Shown: positions 1 to 5,469 of the stretch, piece by piece
Layout: every line of letters begins with the position of its first letter
Numbering within the stretch: position 1 is the stretch's first letter
Assembly: GCA_016302095.1 (NCBI GenBank)
Contig: JAEDOE010000032.1
Span: 1 to 9,208 of the forward strand
Direction of reading: 5' to 3'
DNA from: Anaerovibrio sp.
GTDB lineage: Bacteria > Bacillota > Negativicutes > Selenomonadales > Selenomonadaceae
Length of the DNA stretch: 9,208 bases
Program-made: the position numbers and the translations under genes
Notes under the pieces: model-generated
Database searches by the model: none
What the model was told of the DNA's origin: nothing
The model's input: the letters and a program-made list of their open reading frames with translations, nothing else

Positions 1-458
1 TACTTGATGAGCTCATGGTAGTAGGCAGGGCTTGCCTGGGAAATTTCCATATCAAGAAAGCGCCGCCTGCCGGCAGGGGCGCCCTTGATAAGCTGCAAAT
101 CGTCAGGAGCAAAAAGCACCACATTTACTGCACCAATCAGCTCCTTGACAGATATTTTCCTGCCGTTATAGGCAATGGTACGCCTCCTGTCCCGATAAAA
201 AGTAAAATCCAGCTGATTTTCCACGCCAAAACGCTGGAAGCCCAGGGAAATACTTCCCCCGGGAGCATTCCAGCGAACCAGCTCGCTATCCGTATTGCTT
301 CTGAAGGAGCTGCCTGCGGCTGCGTAATAGACCGCCTCCAGAATATTGGTCTTGCCCTGGGCATTGCAGCCGATAAAAATGTTCAGGTCGTCATTAAAGG
401 CAAGCTCCAGCTTTTCATAATTCCTGAAATCAACAAGCTTGAGGCTCCTGACCTTCAT
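1..458 (-). CDS. recF: RecF, DNA repair/replication ATPase (N-terminal part, cut by window edge)
   Basis: This is the first 152 codons of RecF, an SMC-like ABC-type ATPase that binds gapped DNA and helps RecO and RecR load RecA. The protein starts MKVRSLKLVDFRNYEKLEL, the usual RecF opening. It has a Walker A loop GCNAQGKTN at residues 30-38 and the family segments APDDLQLIKG and FLDMEISQ near the cut end. Family members are about 360-370 residues, so more than half (including signature and Walker B) lies outside the window. The ATG at 456-458 begins 3 nt after the stop of the S4-domain gene, so the two are probably translationally coupled in the dnaN-rlbA-recF operon. Residue 31 is Cys where Glu is common, but this Walker A position is variable. 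Identity is very secure; only the far end is unknown. Confidence 0.96.
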   Translation of the reverse strand, partial: MKVRSLKLVDFRNYEKLELAFNDDLNIFIGCNAQGKTNILEAVYYAAAGSSFRSNTDSELVRWNAPGGSISLGFQRFGVENQLDFTFYRDRRRTIAYNGRKISVKELIGAVNVVLFAPDDLQLIKGAPAGRRRFLDMEISQASPAYYHELIK

Positions 459-461
459 GGC

Positions 462-692
462 TTACTGCACCCCGGTTTCTTCCCTGGCTACCTGCCAGCA
501 GCCCATCTCCAGGATTTCCACAGTGTCTCCCGGAAACAGGCGCCGCCTTTTAGCTGTCTCAATATTGCCGTTTACCAAAATCATTTTTTCTTCCAGCAGG
601 GGCTTTACCTGCCCGCCTGACTCGATAATGCCAGCCCATTTCAAAAGCTGGTCAAGCTGGATGCTCTCTGTATGAATGGATATTTTTTCCAT
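462..692 (-). CDS. rlbA: Small S4-domain RNA-binding protein (YaaA/RlbA type)
   Basis: A 76-residue protein consisting of little more than one S4 RNA-binding fold. The core runs from about residue 12 to 63: LDQLLKWAGIIESGGQ, then VNGNIETAKRRRLFPGD, the usual S4 pattern of basic residues followed by a GD turn. The small protein between dnaN and recF in Firmicutes (YaaA, also called RlbA) has been linked to ribosome or large-subunit assembly; that role comes from the family and is not visible here. The ATG at 690-692 has a good AAAGGAG site (701-707, read on the minus strand) 8-9 nt upstream, which overlaps the dnaN stop codon. The gap to dnaN is 14 nt and to recF 3 nt, so it is co-transcribed and probably coupled. 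The gene name rests on position and fold. Confidence 0.93.
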   Translation of the reverse strand: MEKISIHTESIQLDQLLKWAGIIESGGQVKPLLEEKMILVNGNIETAKRRRLFPGDTVEILEMGCWQVAREETGVQ

Positions 693-706
693 CTAAATAT
701 CTCCTT

Positions 707-1813
707 TTAGCTCCTGACAGGAGTAACGATGTACACGAAATTCGGCTCGCTTTCCGTCCTGATACCGGCAGAGTTTAAAGGACCGTTCAGGGAAAGGGTA
801 AATTCCGGTGACTTGATGAGCTTCAGGCAGTCATTGATGTAGTCGGCATTAAAGGAAATCCTGATGTCATCGCCATTAATAACAGCGGAGCCGTATTCCT
901 CACCGTTGCCGATTTCCGGATTGGCTGAATAAATCTTCACCATGCTGTTGGCAAATTCCATAGTGATAACATTGTAGTCGTTTGTCCTGGAAATCAGGGC
1001 AATGCGGTCAATAATCCCCTTAATCTCATCTGTTTTCAAGGTGATAGCTGTCTTGAACTCCACCGGAATAACCCTGTGATAATCCGGGAACTGACCTTCG
1101 ATAAGCCTGGAGGAAATATAGACATTGTCCACCTCGAAGCTGATCTGCGTCGGGCTGCAGCTGATGTTGACCGTCCTGGGCATGTCAGACTGAAGGATTT
1201 TCTGCAGCTCATTCAAAAGCTTGGAAGGAATAATCAGCTTCTGCTCTCCCTGAAATTCATCCAAAGTGTCTGATTTAACTGCTAATCTGTGAGTATCGGT
1301 AGCTGCCATCAGGATGGAATCCTCCTTCAGCTCCAGAAGGCAGCCTGTAAAGATAGGACGGCTTTCCTCATGGGAGCAGGAAAAAGTGGTGCTCTGAATG
1401 AGGTCCCGCAGGATGACATCGGAAATCTGGAAGCTGCTTCGGCCCTCAACCTTGGTAATAGTAGGATAATCAGTTGCTTCCATGCTCAGGAAGGAGAACT
1501 TGGAACGGTTGGAGGTAATATAAACCATCTTCTCCTGGTTGCTGTATTCGAAGCCAACGGTTGTACCCGGCAAGCGGCGGATGACTTCCTGGGCATAACG
1601 TCCTGCCAAAACCATTTCACCGGATATTTCAACCTTTGCCTCTATATTGCAAATAATGCCCATCTCATAATCTGTTGCCTGCAAGGTCAGCTGATTGCTT
1701 TCTGCCTTCATATAGATACCTGAAAGGATTGGTGTCTGGGGCTTTGGTGATACTGCCTTCATGACAATCTGTATTGCTTGCACTATGTCTTCTTTTTGAC
1801 AACTGAATTTCAT
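707..1813 (-). CDS. dnaN: DNA polymerase III beta subunit (sliding clamp)
   Basis: The 368-residue sliding clamp, which dimerises into a ring around DNA and tethers DNA polymerase III and other clamp-binding proteins. It shows the family landmarks: QTPILSGIYM near residue 30, RPIFTGCLLEL and ATDTHRLAVKSD in the middle domain, EGQFPDYHRVIP in the third domain, and the C-terminal VYIVTPVRS that lines the clamp-binding pocket. Length fits the family (about 366-380). A longer reading from a GTG at 1820-1822 is possible, but the AAAGGA site (1824-1829) then sits only 1 nt away. It is about 10 nt from the ATG at 1811-1813, which gives the usual MKFSCQ start. It heads the dnaN-rlbA-recF group. A dnaA terminator lies upstream, so it probably has its own promoter within oriC, although I could not identify one with confidence. 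Confidence 0.97.
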   Translation of the reverse strand: MKFSCQKEDIVQAIQIVMKAVSPKPQTPILSGIYMKAESNQLTLQATDYEMGIICNIEAKVEISGEMVLAGRYAQEVIRRLPGTTVGFEYSNQEKMVYITSNRSKFSFLSMEATDYPTITKVEGRSSFQISDVILRDLIQSTTFSCSHEESRPIFTGCLLELKEDSILMAATDTHRLAVKSDTLDEFQGEQKLIIPSKLLNELQKILQSDMPRTVNISCSPTQISFEVDNVYISSRLIEGQFPDYHRVIPVEFKTAITLKTDEIKGIIDRIALISRTNDYNVITMEFANSMVKIYSANPEIGNGEEYGSAVINGDDIRISFNADYINDCLKLIKSPEFTLSLNGPLNSAGIRTESEPNFVYIVTPVRS

Positions 1814-1822
1814 GTTTTGCAC

Positions 1823-1868
1823 ATCCTTTATATATTATTACTCTTTAATATTTTTAAAGTTTTAGAAG
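1823..1868. other. Probable DNA unwinding element of oriC
   Basis: This stretch upstream of dnaN is almost all A and T, with runs such as TATATATTATTA and TTTAATATTTTTAAAG. It sits between the dnaN start and the DnaA-trio-like sequence with its tandem DnaA boxes, the same place and order as the unwinding site of the Bacillus subtilis origin. This is where the strands would first open for DnaC/DnaB-type helicase loading. It also contains the dnaN ribosome binding site and possibly dnaN promoter elements. The assignment rests on base composition and position. Confidence 0.72.
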
Positions 1869-1902
1869 CCGTAATAGTAGGGGGTGTGGAAATGGTGGAT
1901 AA
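1857..1902 (-). promoter_or_regulatory. DnaA-trio-like element with two tandem DnaA boxes (basal unwinding system)
   Basis: Read on the minus strand this is TTATCCACC (1894-1902), then directly ATTTCCACA (1885-1893), a C-rich spacer (1881-1884), then CTACTATTAC running into the AT-rich element. On the plus strand, read 3' to 5' away from the boxes, the triplets are GAT, GAT, AAT, GCC, GAA, GAT, TTT, GAA. Most fit the DnaA-trio pattern 3'-(G/A)A(T/A)-5', and the first three match my memory of the B. subtilis origin exactly. DnaA bound at the tandem boxes is known in that system to extend along the trios and open the duplex. The sequence match is visible; the function is inferred. Confidence 0.78.
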
Positions 1903-2059
1903 GTGGAATCTTCCCTAGAAATTATCCGCAGGAAAGATGTGCATAATCTGTTGATGAAGTTTGCAGGTCAGCAAAAGGTTATCCACACAATTCACAAGAA
2001 CAAAATAGCTGCAAAGTTATCCACATCCCGTCTACACTGGCATGCACCGCTTATCCACA
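1885..2059. other. oriC: oriC part 1: DnaA box cluster between dnaN and dnaA
   Basis: Three perfect TTATCCACA boxes lie on the plus strand at 1979-1987, 2017-2025 and 2051-2059, with start-to-start distances of 38 and 34 bp. Variant boxes are TTATCCGCA at 1922-1930 (plus), TTATGCACA at 1938-1946 (minus), TTATCCACC at 1894-1902 (minus) and the weak ATTTCCACA at 1885-1893 (minus). The perfect boxes face the opposite way from the two weak boxes beside the trio element. No gene fits the interval 1823-2104; an open frame running across it on the plus strand is a chance reading through the boxes. Density of this motif next to dnaA is the standard mark of a replication origin. Confidence 0.93.
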
Positions 2060-2070
2060 TATTTACAGGG

Positions 2071-2101
2071 ATAAAACAGCCGGGCAATGCTACCCGGCTG
2101 T
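2071..2101 (-). terminator. Intrinsic terminator of dnaA
   Basis: Just 3 nt past the dnaA stop the minus strand reads ACAGCCGGG, an 8-nt loop, then CCCGGCTGT: a perfect 9-bp GC-rich stem (2076-2084 with 2093-2101). It is followed by a short T-run (TTTT then A). The stem is strong and the T-run short, so termination may be partial. It separates dnaA from dnaN, which in B. subtilis are transcribed together. Confidence 0.75.
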
Positions 2102-2104
2102 GTA

Positions 2105-3550
2105 TTACATTTTCTCTATGCTCTTGATAAGCTCCTGCACTGTCTTGTCAAGCTGGATATTGGAAGTCCTGTCCTTGGCAATCTTCTTGTAGGCGTGAAG
2201 CACCGTGGTATGGTCCCTGCCGCCAAAAAATTCGCCAATCTGCGGCAGGGAAGTATCCGTCAGCTCCCTGCAGAGGTACATGGCAATCTGCCTCGGTACC
2301 GCAAGATTTTTGTTTCTCTTGCTGGAATTCAGGTCATCAATATTCAGCTTGAAGTGGGTGGCAACCACCTCACGGATGATTTCCAAAGTGATTTCCTTGG
2401 TGGTATTGTCAGGGAAAATATTCTTCAATGACTCCGCCACCAGCTCCGTGGTAATCCTGCTGCCGGTGAGGGAGGCGTATGCCACAACCCTGGTCAGGGC
2501 GCCTTCCAGCTCCCTGATGTTGTTGTCTATGCGGCCGGCGATGTAAATCAGGGCCTCGTTTGGTACCTCCAGGTTTTCCAGCATGGCCTTCTTTTTGAGA
2601 ATAGCGATACGTGTTTCCAGGTCAGGTACCTGGATATCTGCCAGAAGACCGCTGGCAAAGCGTGATTTCAGCCTTTCCTCCAAGGTCTGGATTTCATGAG
2701 GCGGCCGGTCGGAGGAAAGCACAATAGCCTTGTTGGACTGGTACAGGGCATTGAAGGTGTGGAAAAATTCCTCCTGAGTCTGGATTTTCTTGGTCAAAAA
2801 CTGCACGTCGTCCACCATCAGAAGGTCGATATGACGATACTTCTGGCGAAATGCCTCGGTGGAGTTGTCACGGATGGCATTGATCAGCTCGTTGGTGAAT
2901 TTCTCGCAGGTAATGTACAATACCCTCTTGGTGGGATCATTTTTCAGCACCTCGTGGCCGATGGCGTGCATGAGATGGGTTTTGCCCAGGCCTACGCCGC
3001 CATACATGAAAAGGGGGTTGTAGGTCTTGCCCGGCTCCTTTGCCACGGCCAGGGCTGCGGCATGGGCGATGCGGTTGAAGCCGCCGGTAACGAAGTTGTC
3101 AAAAACGTACTTGGGATTTAAGGATGAGGCGTCCCCAGGGGCAATCTTGGCAAAGGAGGATTCATACCTGGCAGCGCTTTCCTCAGTCCTGCCAAAATCA
3201 AGGCTGCCTTGAGGATTGTCCTCATGCACCTCGATAGTCTTTGTCTTTGGCTTTTCAGCAGGTTTTTCTGCGGGCCTGTACTCCAGGACAAAAATTATTT
3301 CCCCCTGAATATCCTGGGTAAATTCCAGCTTGCGGCAGGCTTCCTTGCAGGCATCCTGGGTAAAATCCCTGTATCGTTTTTCAAAGAACTGAATGATAAC
3401 CTCGTTGTCAGAACTGAGGGTAAAGGTGTTATCTGCAAAGGATACAGGCTTCAGAGGCTTCAGCCAGCGTTCAATGGCACCTGGGGAAAGAAAATTTTCC
3501 ACCTCTGCCAGAATGGTATTCCAGAATTCATCTAACTGTGTCTGTAGCAT
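2105..3550 (-). CDS. dnaA: Chromosomal replication initiator protein DnaA
   Basis: A 481-residue DnaA, an AAA+ ATPase that binds DnaA boxes and opens oriC. Domain I (about 1-90) begins MLQTQLDEFWNTILAEVE. Domain II (about 91-140) is a short charged linker. Domain III carries Walker A GGVGLGKT (184-191), Walker B LLMVDDVQF (243-251), the arginine finger region ERLKSRF with R297, and sensor II IRELEGALTRV (345-355). Domain IV ends with the DNA-binding signature SLPQIGEFFGGRDHTTVLHA (434-453). An upstream GTG at 3581-3583 would add 11 residues, but it lies within a DnaA-box variant. The ATG at 3548-3550 has a GAGG site about 9-10 nt upstream (3559-3565) and gives the normal N-terminus. DnaA boxes flank the gene on both sides, as expected for autoregulation. 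Confidence 0.98.
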   Translation of the reverse strand: MLQTQLDEFWNTILAEVENFLSPGAIERWLKPLKPVSFADNTFTLSSDNEVIIQFFEKRYRDFTQDACKEACRKLEFTQDIQGEIIFVLEYRPAEKPAEKPKTKTIEVHEDNPQGSLDFGRTEESAARYESSFAKIAPGDASSLNPKYVFDNFVTGGFNRIAHAAALAVAKEPGKTYNPLFMYGGVGLGKTHLMHAIGHEVLKNDPTKRVLYITCEKFTNELINAIRDNSTEAFRQKYRHIDLLMVDDVQFLTKKIQTQEEFFHTFNALYQSNKAIVLSSDRPPHEIQTLEERLKSRFASGLLADIQVPDLETRIAILKKKAMLENLEVPNEALIYIAGRIDNNIRELEGALTRVVAYASLTGSRITTELVAESLKNIFPDNTTKEITLEIIREVVATHFKLNIDDLNSSKRNKNLAVPRQIAMYLCRELTDTSLPQIGEFFGGRDHTTVLHAYKKIAKDRTSNIQLDKTVQELIKSIEKM

Positions 3551-3633
3551 AAAATAATGACCTCGCAAAAAAAATTTATCCACTGATAAAGAAACTTATC
3601 CACATCTGTGAATAAAAGTGTGGATAAATCAAT

Positions 3634-3674
3634 AAAAAAGGGGAAGGAAACAAGCAAAAAGTATTTTTCCTTCC
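3634..3674 (-). terminator. Terminator-like hairpin in the dnaA leader (possible attenuator)
   Basis: On the minus strand GGAAGGAAA (3666-3674) pairs perfectly over 9 bp with TTTCCTTCC (3642-3650) across a 15-nt loop, then CC and a run of six T (3634-3639). A competing short hairpin of five A/T pairs lies within it (3656-3668). If dnaA starts at the promoter just upstream, the hairpin is at the extreme 5' end of its mRNA. It could attenuate transcription or protect the mRNA; with only four G-C pairs the stem is of modest strength. Confidence 0.4.
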
Positions 3675-3676
3675 AT

Positions 3677-3706
3677 ATTATATTGAAATAATAAGATTAT
3701 TAACAA
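3677..3706 (-). promoter_or_regulatory. Candidate dnaA promoter
   Basis: On the minus strand a perfect -10 TATAAT (3677-3682) is preceded at 18 bp by TTGTTA (3701-3706), which matches 4 of 6 bases of the -35 consensus. Transcription would start near 3670 and leave a leader of about 120 nt carrying several DnaA boxes; another box (3709-3717) touches the -35. This fits DnaA autoregulation. The -35 is weak and the region AT-rich, so a chance match is possible. Confidence 0.45.
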
Positions 3707-3850
3707 TCTGTGCATAAGCCTTGTGGAAGACCTCTAATATTCTATCAAAATAAAGGAAAGTTATCAACAGAAAATATGGGATAAACAGCAAAAAAATATT
3801 TTTTATCCAGCAAAATTGCAAATTTATCCACAGCAGTCAAGGAAAAGTTC

Positions 3851-3879
3851 TTGACACGCTTTCAGCAGTAGTCTATAAT
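3851..3879 (+). promoter_or_regulatory. Strong sigma-70/SigA-type promoter of rpmH
   Basis: A -35 TTGACA (3851-3856) and -10 TATAAT (3874-3879) are separated by exactly 17 bp: a perfect consensus housekeeping promoter. The start would be near 3886, giving a leader of about 80 nt before rpmH. The leader has a small perfect hairpin, CGAGT-ATTT-ACTCG at 3926-3939, 11 nt before the Shine-Dalgarno. A perfect DnaA box ends 18 bp upstream of the -35. Confidence 0.92.
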
Positions 3880-3965
3880 CTTTGGTAGTTTAAATTCAAT
3901 ACATAATGCGTAGATTGGGTTTGACCGAGTATTTACTCGTAAATATATTAAGGAGGTGCAGAACA

Positions 3966-4100
3966 TTGAAGCAGACTTATCAGCCGAATAATCATTGGAA
4001 GAAGAAGACTCATGGTTTCCGTGAGCGCATGAAGACTAAGGGTGGCCGTCAGGTATTGGCTCGTCGCCGCGCAAGAGGCAGAAAGAAGATTTCAGCATAA
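3966..4100 (+). CDS. rpmH: Ribosomal protein bL34 (TTG start)
   Basis: The 44-residue large-subunit protein bL34. It reads (M)[20 protein letters not shown], then [20 protein letters not shown] and ends ISA, the full family sequence, highly basic for rRNA binding. The start is a TTG at 3966-3968 with a near-ideal AAGGAGGTG site (3950-3958) 9 nt upstream of it. A longer in-frame reading from an ATG at 3906 would add 20 residues foreign to the family and run through the ribosome binding site, so I reject it. It is the first gene of the rightward cluster, driven by the consensus promoter at 3851-3879, and is followed by a hairpin with T-run that should reduce readthrough into rnpA. Confidence 0.97.
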   Translation: MKQTYQPNNHWKKKTHGFRERMKTKGGRQVLARRRARGRKKISA

Positions 4101-4103
4101 TAT

Positions 4104-4128
4104 TAGGTCACCTCGGTGACCTATTTTT
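4104..4128 (+). terminator. Intrinsic terminator or attenuator after rpmH
   Basis: TAGGTCAC (4104-4111) pairs with GTGACCTA (4116-4123) in a perfect 8-bp stem closed by a CTCG tetraloop, followed by five T (4124-4128). It begins 3 nt after the rpmH stop. It probably ends many rpmH transcripts while letting some continue into rnpA, matching the need for far more bL34 than RNase P protein. A second hairpin follows at 4139-4155. Confidence 0.72.
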
Positions 4129-4138
4129 ATTATCAGGG

Positions 4139-4155
4139 AAGCATGGCGTATGCTT
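4139..4155 (+). repeat. Second hairpin between rpmH and rnpA
   Basis: AAGCAT (4139-4144) and ATGCTT (4150-4155) form a perfect 6-bp stem with a GGCGT loop, 11 nt after the first terminator's T-run and 11 nt before the rnpA Shine-Dalgarno. It lacks a clean T-run. It may be an RNA processing or translation-control structure for rnpA, or chance. Confidence 0.35.
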
Positions 4156-4178
4156 TTGCTTTGAATGGAGTTTTCTTT

Positions 4179-4526
4179 ATGTACAAATTACCGAAGGTGC
4201 GCATTTTGCGCCGCAGAAATGATTTTCAGCGAATTCATCGCTTGGGAAAATCTTATGCTAACAGGTATTTGGTGGTGTATGTCTTTACAGCAAGCGGGCT
4301 GGAAGGCAAGGTAGGATTTGCTGCCGGCAAAAAGCTTGGCAATGCAGTTACCAGAAACCGAGTCAAACGGCTTCTGCGTGAGTGCTACAGGCTGAATCAG
4401 CACAGGCTTGACAGGAGCTATACGCTTCTGCTGGTGGGCAGGAAGGCAGCGACTACCGAAAAATACGATGTTATTGAGAAGGCTTTTCTCAGCTTGGGCA
4501 GAAAAGCGAAGATTTTGAAGGGATGA
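4179..4526 (+). CDS. rnpA: Ribonuclease P protein component
   Basis: The 115-residue protein subunit of RNase P, which helps the catalytic RNA (not in this window) cut 5' leaders from pre-tRNAs. It has the family signature [20 protein letters not shown] (residues 45-64, with the RNR motif at 59-61) followed by LLRE. The protein is strongly basic. An upstream GTG at 4116 would add 21 residues but lies in the terminator stem. The ATG at 4179 has GGAG (4167-4170) 8 nt upstream and gives [19 protein letters not shown], the normal start. Expression is likely by readthrough from the rpmH promoter past the hairpin at 4104-4128, since I see no separate strong promoter. The end abuts or overlaps the start of yidD, so the two are coupled. 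Confidence 0.97.
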   Translation: MYKLPKVRILRRRNDFQRIHRLGKSYANRYLVVYVFTASGLEGKVGFAAGKKLGNAVTRNRVKRLLRECYRLNQHRLDRSYTLLLVGRKAATTEKYDVIEKAFLSLGRKAKILKG

Positions 4527-4531
4527 TAAGG

Positions 4532-4741
4532 GTGAAAAGAGTTTTTCTTTTACTGATAGATGTATACAGAAGGTATATTTCACCCCTGAAATCCCCCTGC
4601 TGTCGTTATATTCCCACTTGTTCGGAGTATGCGATGATAGCTATTGAAAGATACGGTGCCGCAAGGGGCGGCTGGCTCGCCCTGAAGCGCATCCTGCGCT
4701 GCCATCCCTTTCATGAGGGGGGCTATGATCCGGTTCCGTAG
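4532..4741 (+). CDS. yidD: Membrane protein insertion efficiency factor YidD
   Basis: A small protein (69 residues from the chosen start) of the YidD family. It carries the typical [20 protein letters not shown] segment, then [11 protein letters not shown], and the end [17 protein letters not shown]. The conserved cysteines and the CHP...GGYDPVP ending are all present. YidD lies at the inner face of the membrane, probably through its amphipathic N-terminus, and assists YidC-dependent insertion; this role is known from E. coli. The start is uncertain. A GTG at 4532 has GAAGGG (4517-4522) 9 nt upstream and gives the typical (M)[11 protein letters not shown]. An ATG at 4523 overlaps the rnpA stop by ATGA and would add three residues, but has its Shine-Dalgarno directly abutting. 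Either way rnpA and yidD are tightly linked, and yidC follows after 18 nt. Confidence 0.93.
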   Translation: MKRVFLLLIDVYRRYISPLKSPCCRYIPTCSEYAMIAIERYGAARGGWLALKRILRCHPFHEGGYDPVP

Positions 4742-4759
4742 TATAAAGGACGTGTTGAT

Positions 4760-5464
4760 TTGGAATTTATGATGAACCTTTTTGATCCGCTGGTGCAGGT
4801 ATTCCGCCTTGTTTTTGAAGGATTTTACAACCTCACTGCGGCTGTTGGCTTTGCCAATTACGGTATCGCCATCATTTTGATGACTATTCTGGTCAAGGCC
4901 CTCATGTATCCCCTGACTGCCAAGCAGGTGCGTTCCATGAAGGCAATGCAGGATCTGCAGCCTGCCTTGAAGAAGCTGCAGAAGGACTACAAGAATAATC
5001 CGCAGCTTTTGCAGCAGAAGATGGCAGAGCTTTACAAGGAGGCGGGGGTGAATCCTCTGGCCGGCTGTCTGCCGCTTCTCATTCAGATGCCTATATTGAT
5101 GGGTGTTTACTACTGCCTGTACGGCTATAGCTATTCAGGTGATCCTACCTTCCTGTGGCTTACCAGCCTGTCCGATACGGATCCTCTGTATGTGCTGCCT
5201 ATTCTGTCTGCCCTGACTACCTATATCCAGCAGAAGCAGACTATGGCCAACAATGGGCAGGACAACCAGCAGATGAAGATCATGAGCTATATGATGCCTC
5301 TGTTCATCGGCTGGATTTCTTTGAATTTCCCATCCGGACTGGTTGTTTACTGGGTAACCATGAACCTCTGCCAGATTGCGCAGCAGTGGTACATGTTCCG
5401 CGGTGAAAAAAAGCTGGCTGTAGAGGTAGAGGATGCTTCTGCCAGCGATAAGAAGAAGAGGTAA
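4760..5464 (+). CDS. yidC: Membrane protein insertase YidC/Oxa1/Alb3
   Basis: A 234-residue insertase of the short form without the large periplasmic domain of E. coli YidC. It helps proteins enter the cytoplasmic membrane alone or with Sec. Membrane segments are visible at about 33-52 (YGIAIILMTILVKALMYPLT), 99-122 (LAGCLPLLIQMPILMGVYYC), about 142-156, and 174-210 as a pair (MMPLFIGWISLNFPSGLVVY and VTMNLCQIAQQW). The cytoplasmic loop 55-98 is charged and coiled-coil-like. The groove residue that is Arg in E. coli (R366) is Lys46 here. The basic tail (KKKR) is typical. The start is a TTG at 4760 with AAAGGA (4745-4750) 9 nt upstream; ATGs at 4769 and 4772 are alternatives but poorly spaced. 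There is no lipoprotein-type signal with Cys. jag follows after 5 nt. Confidence 0.96.
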   Translation: MEFMMNLFDPLVQVFRLVFEGFYNLTAAVGFANYGIAIILMTILVKALMYPLTAKQVRSMKAMQDLQPALKKLQKDYKNNPQLLQQKMAELYKEAGVNPLAGCLPLLIQMPILMGVYYCLYGYSYSGDPTFLWLTSLSDTDPLYVLPILSALTTYIQQKQTMANNGQDNQQMKIMSYMMPLFIGWISLNFPSGLVVYWVTMNLCQIAQQWYMFRGEKKLAVEVEDASASDKKKR

Positions 5465-5469
5465 GATTG

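Larger units (their letters stand above)
3576..3832. other. oriC: oriC part 2: DnaA box cluster between dnaA and rpmH
   Basis: Perfect boxes: TTATCCACA at 3596-3604 (plus), 3619-3627 (minus) and 3824-3832 (plus). Variants: TTATCCACT 3576-3584 (plus), TTATTCACA 3607-3615 (minus), TTATGCACA 3709-3717 (minus) and TTATCAACA 3761-3769 (plus). Weaker two-mismatch matches lie at 3722-3730 and 3803-3811. The region is AT-rich and includes a six-A, TA, six-T palindrome at 3791-3804. Together with part 1 this makes a two-part origin with dnaA in the middle, as in B. subtilis. The boxes at 3576-3627 would sit in the dnaA leader and could let DnaA repress its own gene. No protein-coding gene is supported in 3551-3965. 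Confidence 0.92.

Noticed and set aside
345..371. Unusual Cys in the RecF Walker A loop
   Set aside because: The second position of GxxxxGKT is variable and all fixed residues are present, so no loss of function is implied.
1885..2059. Repeated 9-mers as a possible CRISPR array or iteron plasmid origin
   Set aside because: The repeats are TTATCCACA DnaA boxes in both orientations with irregular spacing beside dnaA. There is no long repeat or spacer unit and no plasmid replication gene.
1903..2431. Plus-strand open frames across the dnaN-dnaA gap and into dnaA
   Set aside because: They run through DnaA boxes and a terminator, and then antisense to DnaA; no recognisable protein.
3906..3965. 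N-terminal 20-residue extension of rpmH from ATG 3906
   Set aside because: It would run through the strong Shine-Dalgarno at 3950-3958, and bL34 is normally 44-45 residues, matched exactly by the TTG start.
4116..4178. N-terminal extension of rnpA from GTG 4116
   Set aside because: It starts inside the terminator stem without a ribosome binding site; the ATG at 4179 fits the family.
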